Shown here: positions 42,100 to 49,468 of the stretch, piece by piece
Layout: the number at the start of each line of letters is the position of its first letter
Position numbering within the stretch: position 1 is the first letter of the stretch
Source of the DNA: SZAS-79 sp965279075
Lineage (GTDB): Bacteria > Pseudomonadota > Gammaproteobacteria > Burkholderiales > SG8-39
Length of the DNA: 64,000 nt
Assembly (NCBI GenBank): GCA_965279075.1
Contig: CBDIHI010000009.1
Span: 62,001-126,000, forward strand
Reading direction: 5' to 3'
Program-made: the position numbers and the translations under genes
Notes under the pieces: generated by a model
The model's input: the letters and a program-made list of their open reading frames with translations, nothing else
Told to the model about the DNA's origin: nothing
Databases searched by the model: none

Positions 42100-43082
42100 G
42101 TGAAGTTGAAGATTTTTTCGGAGTTCTTCCCGCGCACGCGCTCGCGCACGCCGTGCGGCAGGCGGTCCACGCGCGCCAGGCACCCGATCGGGTCGCCGAT
42201 GGTGTGCGGGTAGTCCGAGCCGTACAGCACGTTCTCCGAGCCGAACACATTCACCGCCATCTGCAGCGCCTCGTCGGTGAACACCACGGAATCGCAGTAG
42301 ATCCGCCGCGCCACGAGGCTGGGCTTCTCGACGATCTTCGTGCGACAGGCCGGGATGAACTCGAAACACTGGTCGAGCCGCCCGATCAGGTAGGGCAGCG
42401 TGCCGCCACCGTGCGAGGCGATGATCTTCAGCTTCTGGTGCCGGTCGAAGAACCCGTCGTAGATCATGCGCGACACGGCCAGCGTGGTGTCGGTCGTGAA
42501 GCCGATGGAAGCGGTGAGCTGGAACTGCGACATGTCCATCTCCTTGACCCCGGGCGGGGCGGAGGGGTGGATCAGCACCGGCAGCGCCGCGTCGTCGATC
42601 GCTTTCCAGACCTTGGCGAACAGCGGGTCGGTCAGGTGCTTGCCGGAGATGTTGGCGAGCACCATCACGCCGACCGCGCCGGCCTTGCGCGCGCGCTTGA
42701 GCTCCTTGATCGCGGCGTCCGGGTACTGCCAGGGGATAGAGCAGAAGAACTGGATGCGGTCGGGCCACTGCTTGTGGGCCTTGGCCATGACGTCGTTCAT
42801 GATCTGCGCGGCCTGCGTGCTGACTTTCTCGCCGCCCCAGAACACGTTCGGGCACGAGAGCGACGTCACCGCGACATCGATGCCGACGCGGTCCATGTTC
42901 TTGATCCTCAGGTCCCAATCGAACATCTCGGGCACGGGCGTCATGAACGGCGCGCCGTCGAGGTGGATCGCGCGCAGGCCGCCGAAGACGGTCTTCATGG
43001 TGTACTTGCCGCCGTGCTTTTCCAGCAGCTTGACCCACGCGTTGTCGAGCATATGGGTGTGGACGTCGATAACGGGACTCAT
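42096..43082 (-). CDS. Amidohydrolase, ACMSD/o-pyrocatechuate decarboxylase-like
   Basis: The protein has 328 residues. It has VIDVHTHML at the N-terminus, the His in LIHPSAPP, the ASHGGGTLPYL metal site and GSDYPH. This is the metal-dependent non-oxidative decarboxylase branch (aminocarboxymuconate-semialdehyde decarboxylase relatives). It probably removes CO2 from an aromatic or muconic acid. The neighbouring Bug genes suggest the substrate is imported. Confidence 0.88.
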   Translation of the reverse strand: MSPVIDVHTHMLDNAWVKLLEKHGGKYTMKTVFGGLRAIHLDGAPFMTPVPEMFDWDLRIKNMDRVGIDVAVTSLSCPNVFWGGEKVSTQAAQIMNDVMAKAHKQWPDRIQFFCSIPWQYPDAAIKELKRARKAGAVGVMVLANISGKHLTDPLFAKVWKAIDDAALPVLIHPSAPPGVKEMDMSQFQLTASIGFTTDTTLAVSRMIYDGFFDRHQKLKIIASHGGGTLPYLIGRLDQCFEFIPACRTKIVEKPSLVARRIYCDSVVFTDEALQMAVNVFGSENVLYGSDYPHTIGDPIGCLARVDRLPHGVRERVRGKNSEKIFNFT

Positions 43083-43113
43083 GGGGTTCCTTCGTTGGGG
43101 ATGAACGGGAAAA

Positions 43114-44094
43114 TCAATCGACCTTCAGGCCGGCGGCCTTGACCACCGTGGCCCAGCGTCCGACGTCGGTCCTGATGATCTCGGCGAACTGCTCGGGCGA
43201 ATTCGGCGCCCACGGCTCCATGCCGAACTTGACCAGCTGCTCCCTGAACTCGGGCGTCGCCTGGAAGCGCTGCATCTCGGCGTTGAGCTTCGCGAGGATG
43301 GGCCTGGGCGTGCCGGCTGTGGCGACCACGCCCTGCCAGGCCTGCCAGTCGAAGCCCGCTAGGCTGCGCGCCACCGGGGGGACGCCCGGCATCAGCACCG
43401 ACTGCACGGCGGCGGACGTCCCCAGCGCCGTGATCTTGCCGGCCTGGATGTTCGGCACCGCGACGGAAAAGTCGAGGAACATCATTTCGGGCTTGCCCGC
43501 GATGACGTCGAGCACCGCAAGGGCCGAGCCCTTGTACGGCACGTGCTGCACGTCCATGCCGGTCTCCTTCTTGAAGACCTCCATGAAGAGGTGGTGCGGG
43601 CTGCCGCTGCCGGAGGAGGCGTAGTTGAACTTGCCCGGGTTCTTCTTCACCAGGTCGACCAGTTCGGCCACGGATTTCACGCCCAGCTTGGGGGAAGTCA
43701 CCAGGAAGAAATTGACCGAGCCCACCAGCGACACGGCGGCGAAGTCCTTCACCGGGTCGACCTGCGGCTTGGAATAGATCGCCGGGCTGATGCCGAGCGT
43801 CGTGCTGGTGGCCATCAGGAGCGTGTAGCCGTCGCCGGGCGCCTTGGCGACCAGCTCCGCGCCGACCAGCGTGCCGGCCCCCGCGCGGTTCTCGACGATG
43901 ACGGGTTGCTTCAGTGCCGTCGACAGGCGCTCGCCGATCACGCGCGCCAGCACGTCCGTCAGCGCGCCGGGCGGGTAAGGCACGACGAAACGGATCGGGC
44001 GGTTCGGGTACGACGCGGCCGGGTCCTGCGCAAGGGCACCGGTGGCGCAGGCGGCAAGCGCGATCAGCGCTGCGATGATCCTGGTCATTTTCAT
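43114..44094 (-). CDS. Bug/TctC substrate-binding protein (copy 3)
   Basis: The protein has 326 residues with signal peptide MKMTRIIAALIALAACATGALA. Motifs IRFVVPYPPGALTDV, VIVENRAGAG, DGYTLLMAT and QHVPYKGS are present. An AGGAGGAGAC ribosome site precedes the ATG at 44094; an open frame further upstream has none. It follows the ACMSD-like gene in the same direction and diverges from the hydroxyacid dehydrogenase. Confidence 0.92.
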   Translation of the reverse strand: MKMTRIIAALIALAACATGALAQDPAASYPNRPIRFVVPYPPGALTDVLARVIGERLSTALKQPVIVENRAGAGTLVGAELVAKAPGDGYTLLMATSTTLGISPAIYSKPQVDPVKDFAAVSLVGSVNFFLVTSPKLGVKSVAELVDLVKKNPGKFNYASSGSGSPHHLFMEVFKKETGMDVQHVPYKGSALAVLDVIAGKPEMMFLDFSVAVPNIQAGKITALGTSAAVQSVLMPGVPPVARSLAGFDWQAWQGVVATAGTPRPILAKLNAEMQRFQATPEFREQLVKFGMEPWAPNSPEQFAEIIRTDVGRWATVVKAAGLKVD

Positions 44095-44188
44095 GTCTCC
44101 TCCTGGACGCTTCTGTGAGCGGCCGCCAAGGCTAGTCGGTGCGGCTGCTAAAATCAATTTCCGCCTGCCCAGTTTCACATTCCCCGCC

Positions 44189-45145
44189 TTGTCCCACCGC
44201 ATCGTCTACCTGCAGCGTGCCACTTTCGACGACACCGTCAACCTGCGGCGCCCGGCCTTCGGGCACGAGTGGATAGAGCACCCTTTTACGCCGGTCGAAC
44301 TGATGGCCGAGCGCCTCGCGGGCGCGACGATAGCGATCACCAACAAGCTGCGGCTGCCGGGCGAGGTGATCCGGTCGGTCCCGACCCTGCGACTGGTGGC
44401 CATCGCCGCCACCGGGCACGACAGCGTGGACATCGACGCCTGCCGCGAGCGCGGCATCGCGGTCACCAACGTGCGGCGGTATTCGCAACACAGCGTCGCC
44501 GAGCACACGCTGATGCTGATGCTGGCCGCCAGCCGCCACCTCAAGGACTACGCCACGCGCACGGCACTGGGCGCCTGGAACCAGTCGCAGCGCTTCTACC
44601 TCGAAGGGCCGGCGATCGGCGACCTGCACGGCAAGACGCTTTCGATAGTCGGCCGCGGTGCGCTGGGCACCGCCGTGGCGCGGCTCGCCGGGGCCTTCGG
44701 CATGAAGGTCCTGTGGGCCGACAGGAAAGGGGCCGCCTCGGCCCGCGAGGGATACACGCCATTCGTGGAAGCGCTGGCCGCCGCCGATTTCGTCTCGCTG
44801 CATTGCCCGTACACGCCGGAGAACCACCACCTCATCGGCGAGGTGGAACTGCGCGCGATGAAGGAGACCGCCTACCTCGTCAACACCGCGCGCGGCCGGT
44901 TGGTCGACGAACCCATGCTGGTCCGGGCGCTGACGGACAAGTGGATCGCCGGCGCGGCGCTCGATGTGCTGTCTGCCGAGCCTCCGGTGGAAGGCAACGT
45001 GCTGCTCGACCAGGGGATCGCCAACCTGCTGGTCACGCCGCACGTGGCCTGGGCCTCGAGCGAAGCCCGGCAGGCCCTCGTCGACGAACTGATCGACTGC
45101 GTGGAGGCTTTCGTGCAGGGGGCGAAGCTCAACCGGCTGGATTGA
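44189..45145 (+). CDS. D-isomer-specific 2-hydroxyacid dehydrogenase
   Basis: The protein has 318 residues from a TTG at 44189; earlier codons run through the divergent gene's leader. The Rossmann motif GRGALGTAVARLAG, the Arg in NTARGRLVDE, and the catalytic His in TPHVAWAS are present. It reduces a 2-keto acid (hydroxypyruvate- or glyoxylate-like) with NAD(P)H. The substrate is not assignable. It diverges from the Bug copy 3 gene. Confidence 0.9.
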   Translation: MSHRIVYLQRATFDDTVNLRRPAFGHEWIEHPFTPVELMAERLAGATIAITNKLRLPGEVIRSVPTLRLVAIAATGHDSVDIDACRERGIAVTNVRRYSQHSVAEHTLMLMLAASRHLKDYATRTALGAWNQSQRFYLEGPAIGDLHGKTLSIVGRGALGTAVARLAGAFGMKVLWADRKGAASAREGYTPFVEALAAADFVSLHCPYTPENHHLIGEVELRAMKETAYLVNTARGRLVDEPMLVRALTDKWIAGAALDVLSAEPPVEGNVLLDQGIANLLVTPHVAWASSEARQALVDELIDCVEAFVQGAKLNRLD

Positions 45146-45200
45146 CCCGTGGACATGGACAATCCCGGCTGGAGACTGCACACGCTGATCTCCATCGGGG

Positions 45201-45317
45201 GCCGCAAGCGGGTGCCGGGTGGTCGCTCTGGACGGCAGCCCCGCCGCGGTCGAGGATCTCGCCCGACGATACGATCCGATCAAACGTTTTCGCACGCTGG
45301 TGGCGCGGCGACCCTAG
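45201..45317 (+). pseudogene. Remnant of a SAM-dependent methyltransferase gene, internally deleted
   Basis: The frame reads GCRVVALDGSPAAVEDLARR and then YDPIKRFRTLVARRP before TAG at 45315. These two pieces match the SAM-binding region and the very C-terminus of the intact methyltransferase at 48346-48954 (GCTVVALDGSPAAVEDLARR and DTTKRFCTLVARNVR). About 120 residues between them are missing and the region before 45201 appears frame-shifted. It overlaps the merR 3' end by 4 bases. Confidence 0.8.
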
Positions 45318-45709
45318 GCCTCCCCGGCCAGGCTGTCGATGATCGGGCAGGTGCGCTTGCCGCCGGACTCGCATTCGGCGATCAACCCAATCAGGACGCG
45401 GCGCACGCGCTGCAGGTCGGCGATGCGCGCCTCGACCAGCGCCAGCTTGCCCGATGCGATCCTTCGGGCGTCGCGGCAGCCCGGTGTGCGCTCCAGCCTC
45501 AACAGCTCGCCGACCTCGTCGAGCGAGAACCCGATGTCCTGGGCGCGCTTGATGAACGCGATGCGCGCGATTGCTTCGGGACCGTAGCGGCGCACCCCGC
45601 CGCCCGGCCGTGCCGGCTCCCCGACCAGCCCGCGCCGCTGGTAGTACCGGACGGTCTCGACATGCACGCCCGCCGCCTTGGCCAGTCCGCCGATCGTCAA
45701 TCCACTCAT
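45314..45709 (-). CDS. merR: MerR-type mercury(II)-responsive regulator
   Basis: The protein has 131 residues. An N-terminal helix-turn-helix (LTIGGLAKAAGVHVETVRYYQRRGL) is followed by the dimer helix and three cysteines (78, 113, 121), spaced almost as the Hg(II) ligands of Tn501 MerR (82, 117, 126). It represses and, with Hg(II), activates the divergent transport genes through the operator at 45721. A related thiophilic metal is possible. Confidence 0.9.
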   Translation of the reverse strand: MSGLTIGGLAKAAGVHVETVRYYQRRGLVGEPARPGGGVRRYGPEAIARIAFIKRAQDIGFSLDEVGELLRLERTPGCRDARRIASGKLALVEARIADLQRVRRVLIGLIAECESGGKRTCPIIDSLAGEA

Positions 45710-45720
45710 CTTCTCGCCCC

Positions 45721-45752
45721 TTGACTCCGTAGTGGGGTACGGACTGTAGCAT
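45721..45752 (+). promoter_or_regulatory. mer-type operator-promoter
   Basis: A TTGACT -35 box overlaps the dyad CCGTA-N6-TACGG, followed by a -10-like TAGCAT. The dyad spacing equals that of classical mer operators, and the long 19-20 base spacer is the hallmark of MerR-activated promoters. It drives merT to the right. Confidence 0.88.
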
Positions 45753-45759
45753 TGGCCTC

Positions 45760-46134
45760 ATGATCACCGCTTCCACCCAAAATCCCCGCCCCCCTTCAGC
45801 GACGGCCCCCATCGTCGCCGGGATCGGCGCGGCCCTGGGCGCCTCGGCGTGCTGCGTCGGACCGCTGGTACTGGTCGCCCTTGGCCTGAGCGGCGCGTGG
45901 GTGAGCGGCCTGCGGTCCCTGGAGCCGCTCTACCCTCTGTTCCTCACGGGCACCCTCGGCGCGTTCGGCTTCGCGTTCTGGCGCCTGTACGTTGCACCTC
46001 GCCGCTGCGCACCGCAGTCAGCCTGCGCCATCGCGCCGGTCCTGCGATGGCAGCGGATCGCGTTCTGGGTCACCCTGATCGCAGCCAAGGCCATCTTGCT
46101 GTTCCCGTTCTATGGCCCGCGCCTTCTGGCTTAG
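45760..46134 (+). CDS. merT: MerT-like mercuric ion membrane transporter
   Basis: The protein has 124 residues with three hydrophobic segments. The vicinal pair Cys31-Cys32 lies in the first helix (GASACCVGPLVLV), and a second pair, Cys83 and Cys89, lies in the cytoplasmic loop, as in MerT. It passes Hg(II) inward. No merP or merA follows, so the usual reduction route is missing; the next genes are a GDCCVxC protein and a UxxC selenoprotein. Confidence 0.9.
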   Translation: MITASTQNPRPPSATAPIVAGIGAALGASACCVGPLVLVALGLSGAWVSGLRSLEPLYPLFLTGTLGAFGFAFWRLYVAPRRCAPQSACAIAPVLRWQRIAFWVTLIAAKAILLFPFYGPRLLA

Positions 46135-46136
46135 CC

Positions 46137-46343
46137 TTGCGCCTCACCTCAACCCTCACGTGCCCAGACTGCGGCCATGCGAGCACGGAGACGATGCCCA
46201 CGGACGCGTGCCGGTTTTTCCATGAATGCGCGGGCTGCAGCCGGCTTCTCAAGCCTAGGCCTGGCGACTGCTGTGTATTCTGCAGCTATGGCGACACGCC
46301 GTGCCCGCCGGTGCAGGAAAAGAGGGATTGCTGCGGGCCCTGA
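46137..46343 (+). CDS. GDCCVxC-domain cysteine-rich small protein
   Basis: The protein has 68 residues from a TTG two bases after the merT stop. It has eleven cysteines: two CxxC-like pairs at 9/12 and 31/34, the core GDCCVFCSYG (45-49), Cys56, and a C-terminal CC (65-66). The GDCCVxC family is often found beside mer transport genes and in some species contains selenocysteine; here all sites are Cys. It may bind or relay a soft metal. The start codon is the weakest part of the call. Confidence 0.85.
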   Translation: MRLTSTLTCPDCGHASTETMPTDACRFFHECAGCSRLLKPRPGDCCVFCSYGDTPCPPVQEKRDCCGP

Positions 46344-46445
46344 CCTCATGCAATGGTAAGGATTCCGTCCCGGTCCCGACCAACCCATTGGAACCCGGCA
46401 CCGGCAAGACCGGCGCGCGGATCCACCCTTCACAAGGAGCGACCC

Positions 46446-47678
46446 ATGGTACGACTGGCAGACCTGCCCGAATCCGAACGCGAGAGCCATCTCAACCGGA
46501 TTGCAACGTTACCGGCCTTCCCGCCCGCCACGCTGCGCGAGGGCCCGGGCCTTGCACACCGGAGGGTGGCGATCGTCACCACGGCCGGGATCCACCTGCG
46601 CAGCGACCGGCCATTCGACTCAGGCGGCGGGGGCATCGACTACCGGGTGATCCCGGGCGACGTCGCGCCGGCCGACCTGGTGATGAGTCACGCCTCGGTC
46701 AATTTCGACCGGACCGGGTTCCAGTCGGACTGGAACGTAGTCTTCCCGCTCGACCGCTTGAGGGAGTTGGTGCGTGACAAGCTCCTGGGCGCCGTCGCCG
46801 CATTCCACTATTCCTTCATGGGCGCGATCCCGCAGGTGGCCCGCTACGAGCCCAAGGCGCGCGAGCTCGCGGCGATGCTGAAGGCGGACAACGTCGACGG
46901 GGTGCTCCTCTCACCGGTTTGACCGGTGTGCACGTGCGCCGTGAGCGCACTCGGACATTACCTCGAACAGGAAGGCATCCCGACCGTTTCGGTCAGCCTG
47001 ATCCGGGAACATAGCGCCGCGCTCGCGCCACCGCGCGCGCTGTGGGTGCCATTCATGCTCGGGCGCCCTTTCGGCGTGCCGAACGACGCTGCGTTCCAGC
47101 GCAAGGTCGCCCTCTCGGCCCTCCGGCTGCTGGAGCGCGCGGGCGGGCCGGTGCTGGAGGATTTCCCCGAGGACGCCCCCTACGAGGACCTCGGCGACGT
47201 GGCGGACGCGCAGAACTGCCCGGTCAGCTTCCCCCGCATGAAATCCGATGGAACGCTTGGCGAGCGTCTCGCCGACGAGATCGCCCAATTGCAGGCCTGG
47301 CACGAAGTCGCTCTCAGGCGCAACGGCCGCACGACGCTCGGGGTCACTGGCATGGCGCCCGCGGGGCTGGGCGACTTCCTGGTTGCGTGGCTGGATGACC
47401 AACCACGCCCCGCGTTCGGCGAGGGGCTCGCCCTGCCTGCGGCGCTGAAGCTGGCGGCCGACGAGCTCAAGGCCTTCTACTACGAAGCCAAGGGCGCGCA
47501 GCCCGGCCGGCACACCCCCGACGAAGTCCTGCGCTGGTTCTGGCTGGAGACGACCGCCGGTCAGCTCTTGGTTGCGATGCGCGACCACGCGGCGCAGAGC
47601 CCAGACCCCGGGTTCAAGGGGATCGCCACGCTCAGCCTGGTACCGCGCGCGGCGCTGCCGCTGCTCGCGGCCTCTTAG
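46446..47678 (+). CDS. GrdB-like selenoprotein with in-frame UGA as selenocysteine (UxxC)
   Basis: The ATG at 46446 has an AAGGAG ribosome site. The frame meets one TGA at 46920-46922 and continues in the same frame to TAG at 47676. Reading the TGA as Sec159 gives LLSPV-U-PVCTCAV, a UxxC redox motif. This aligns with the glycine/sarcosine/betaine/D-proline reductase selenoprotein B family, where Sec lies at this point before a helix such as HYLEQEGIPTV. Both halves share composition and family similarity, and the total of 410 residues fits the family. A hairpin at 46934-46950 meets SECIS rules. It probably carries out a selenol-dependent reduction next to mercury genes. A nonsense mutation is less likely, as the downstream frame is undecayed. 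Confidence 0.88.
46934..46950 (+). promoter_or_regulatory. Putative bacterial SECIS hairpin
   Basis: GTGCGC (46934-46939) pairs with GCGCAC (46945-46950) around the loop CGTGA. The loop begins 17 bases after the UGA and has G at its second position, inside the published limits for bacterial SECIS elements (16-37 bases, G in the first two loop positions). An outer CCG/CGG pairing (46923-46925 with 46952-46954) may extend it. Confidence 0.75.
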
Positions 47679-47819
47679 ATGTATCGGGACTGGTACACGA
47701 ACTGACAGGAGACCGGCTACAGTATTAGGGTTTTCAAAACAAATCTTGTAGATTTACGGGTACCAACGGCCATCGAACCCGGCTATTCGAACACCTCACC
47801 GGGGAGGTAAAATCGAGGC

Positions 47820-48332
47820 ATGACATCGAACGCCATGAACGAGGCCGGCGAGGCCGACGAACCCGCTTCGGCCAAGGAGCCGCGCCTGTGGTGCAACAAC
47901 GGGTGGACCGCCCGCGTCATCAAGAACGAAGACGATGATGGATGGGCCGTCGAGATGATCAAGGACGGCGAGACCGAGCCGGCCCTGGTCGGCCCGTGGA
48001 CGATGGGACGCGACAAAAGGAACCCCAAGCCCCTTGATGCCAATGCCTTCAACACGCTGGTCAAGACGGCGTCCGAAGTCCGGTTGCGCCAGGTGCAGCA
48101 AAGGCATGCGGCGTACCACCAGAGCTTCACGATGAACGCGCCCGGCGGCAGCCTCAGCATTTCACTGGACATCGTTGCCGACGAAGACGATCCCCATGCG
48201 CTGTTGCGGGCGCACGACGCCAATGACGAGCTGCTGGCGCAAGTACGCGTCGGTCCCGGATTCAAGCTGAGCAGGGCCAGTGCCAGCGCATGGATCGAGG
48301 ACGGGTTTCGCAAACCCGGCTCCGCGGGATAA
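47820..48332 (+). CDS. Hypothetical protein
   Basis: The protein has 170 residues, unrecognised. It contains no signal or membrane segment. A mixed alpha/beta N-terminal part (LWCNNGWTARVIKNEDDDGWAVEM) is followed by a helix (about 78-102) and a beta-rich C-terminus (GGSLSISLDIVADEDD). It is 140 bases after the selenoprotein and 13 before the methyltransferase, so it may share their transcript. The function is unknown. Confidence 0.75.
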   Translation: MTSNAMNEAGEADEPASAKEPRLWCNNGWTARVIKNEDDDGWAVEMIKDGETEPALVGPWTMGRDKRNPKPLDANAFNTLVKTASEVRLRQVQQRHAAYHQSFTMNAPGGSLSISLDIVADEDDPHALLRAHDANDELLAQVRVGPGFKLSRASASAWIEDGFRKPGSAG

Positions 48333-48345
48333 AAGCCGCAAGCTC

Positions 48346-48954
48346 ATGGCCACCGAACCCGCCAACCGCTCGATCGAATTCTTCGACACCCAGTTCCGCC
48401 GCCAGGCGGCCTCCGGGGAGTACGCGCTCAACCCGTTCGAGCAGGCCGTGCTGCCGTTCCTGTCGGGCGGAGTGCTGGACCTGGGCTGCGGGCTGGGCAA
48501 CCTTTCGATGGCTGCGGCCGCAGGCGGATGCACCGTGGTCGCACTCGACGGCAGTCCCGCCGCGGTCGAGGACCTGGCCAGGCGGGCGGCGGCGTCCGGG
48601 TTACCGGTCGAGGCGCGCCACGCCGGCCTGCGCGGTTACCGTCCGGCACAAAGCTTCGATTCGGTGGTCGCCATCGGGCTGGCGATGTTCTTCGCCTGTC
48701 CGGATGCCAGGGGGCTGGTGGCGAACATCCGCGCCGCGGTCCGACCGGGCGGCATCGCGGCGGTGAACGTGCTGATCGAAGGCACGACCTTCCTCGGCAT
48801 GTTCACGCCGGGCGACTACTGCCTGTTCGGCGAGCACGAACTCGAGCAGGCTTTCGCGGGCTGGCGGATCGAATACCTGAAGTTCGACGACTTCCCCGCA
48901 CCCGGCGATACGACCAAGCGATTCTGCACGCTGGTCGCGCGGAACGTCCGCTAA
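48346..48954 (+). CDS. SAM-dependent methyltransferase, class I
   Basis: The protein has 202 residues. SAM motif I VLDLGCGLGNLSM and the acidic second motif VVALDGSP are clear, followed by motif IV-like FDSVVAIGLAMFF. It resembles the TehB-like small-molecule methyltransferases. The location after a selenoprotein cassette suggests methylation of selenium, tellurium or mercury compounds, but this is only inferred. A decayed copy lies at 45201-45317. The ATG at 48346 is chosen; the frame extends upstream within the previous gene. Confidence 0.88.
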   Translation: MATEPANRSIEFFDTQFRRQAASGEYALNPFEQAVLPFLSGGVLDLGCGLGNLSMAAAAGGCTVVALDGSPAAVEDLARRAAASGLPVEARHAGLRGYRPAQSFDSVVAIGLAMFFACPDARGLVANIRAAVRPGGIAAVNVLIEGTTFLGMFTPGDYCLFGEHELEQAFAGWRIEYLKFDDFPAPGDTTKRFCTLVARNVR

Positions 48955-48958
48955 CGGG

Positions 48959-49465
48959 TTACTGCAGCTTGTACCCCGCGTGGCACGCCACGCAGGTCTG
49001 CGTGGTCTTCGCCAGCGCAGCCAGCGCCGGCTTCAGGTCGTTGGTCGCCGATGCGTTCTGGGCCTCGATGGCGAACTGGCTGGCGCTGCGATGCATCGCC
49101 GTGCCGGCGTCCTGCATCCCCTTGGGCATGAATTTCGCAACGTCGTGCGCGCCGTGCAGCTTGAGCGAGCTCATCCCTAGCCGCTGCTCGGCGATCCTGC
49201 CCGCTTCGTCGAACGCCCCCTTCGATAGCGCGCCCTGGATTTCCGCCACGGCCAGCAGGTGGTCGCGCATGTTCGCCAGCGTGTGCTCGCGCATTTGCGC
49301 CGGGAACCTGACCGGCACGCGGCCGTCCCGGGCGGCGGGCGCCGGCTTCGCGGCCGCCTTGTGGTCATGCGACGGGTCGTGCTGGTGCTGGGCGTAGGCC
49401 AGTGCCCCGGCACCGGACAGCCCGAAGCCGGCGGCAACGAGCACAAGCAATCTGCGGACATGCAT
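48959..49465 (-). CDS. Cytochrome c'-like periplasmic protein
   Basis: The protein has 168 residues with a signal peptide (MHVRRLLVLVAAGFGLSGAGALAYA). A His-rich stretch (HQHDPSHDHK) comes next and may bind copper. A helical body ends in a single CVACH heme site at Cys158-His162, the C-terminal position used in cytochrome c' and c556. It probably handles gas, stress or metal redox. It is the last gene of the cus cluster, four bases after cusA. Confidence 0.88.
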   Translation of the reverse strand: MHVRRLLVLVAAGFGLSGAGALAYAQHQHDPSHDHKAAAKPAPAARDGRVPVRFPAQMREHTLANMRDHLLAVAEIQGALSKGAFDEAGRIAEQRLGMSSLKLHGAHDVAKFMPKGMQDAGTAMHRSASQFAIEAQNASATNDLKPALAALAKTTQTCVACHAGYKLQ

Positions 49466-49468
49466 GGG

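Noticed and set aside
45149..45724. 191-codon + strand frame across the methyltransferase remnant and merR
   Set aside because: It reads in the wrong frame for the remnant and runs antisense through merR, which has clear MerR features.
46920..46928. Split of the GrdB-like gene into two separate genes, the second starting at GTG 46926
   Set aside because: The second part has no ribosome site, lacks a family N-terminus and continues the same frame and fold; the TGA sits at the family's Sec position.
46890..46960. Frameshift or assembly error at the TGA
   Set aside because: No change of frame is needed; the same frame is open before and after, and a SECIS-like hairpin follows.
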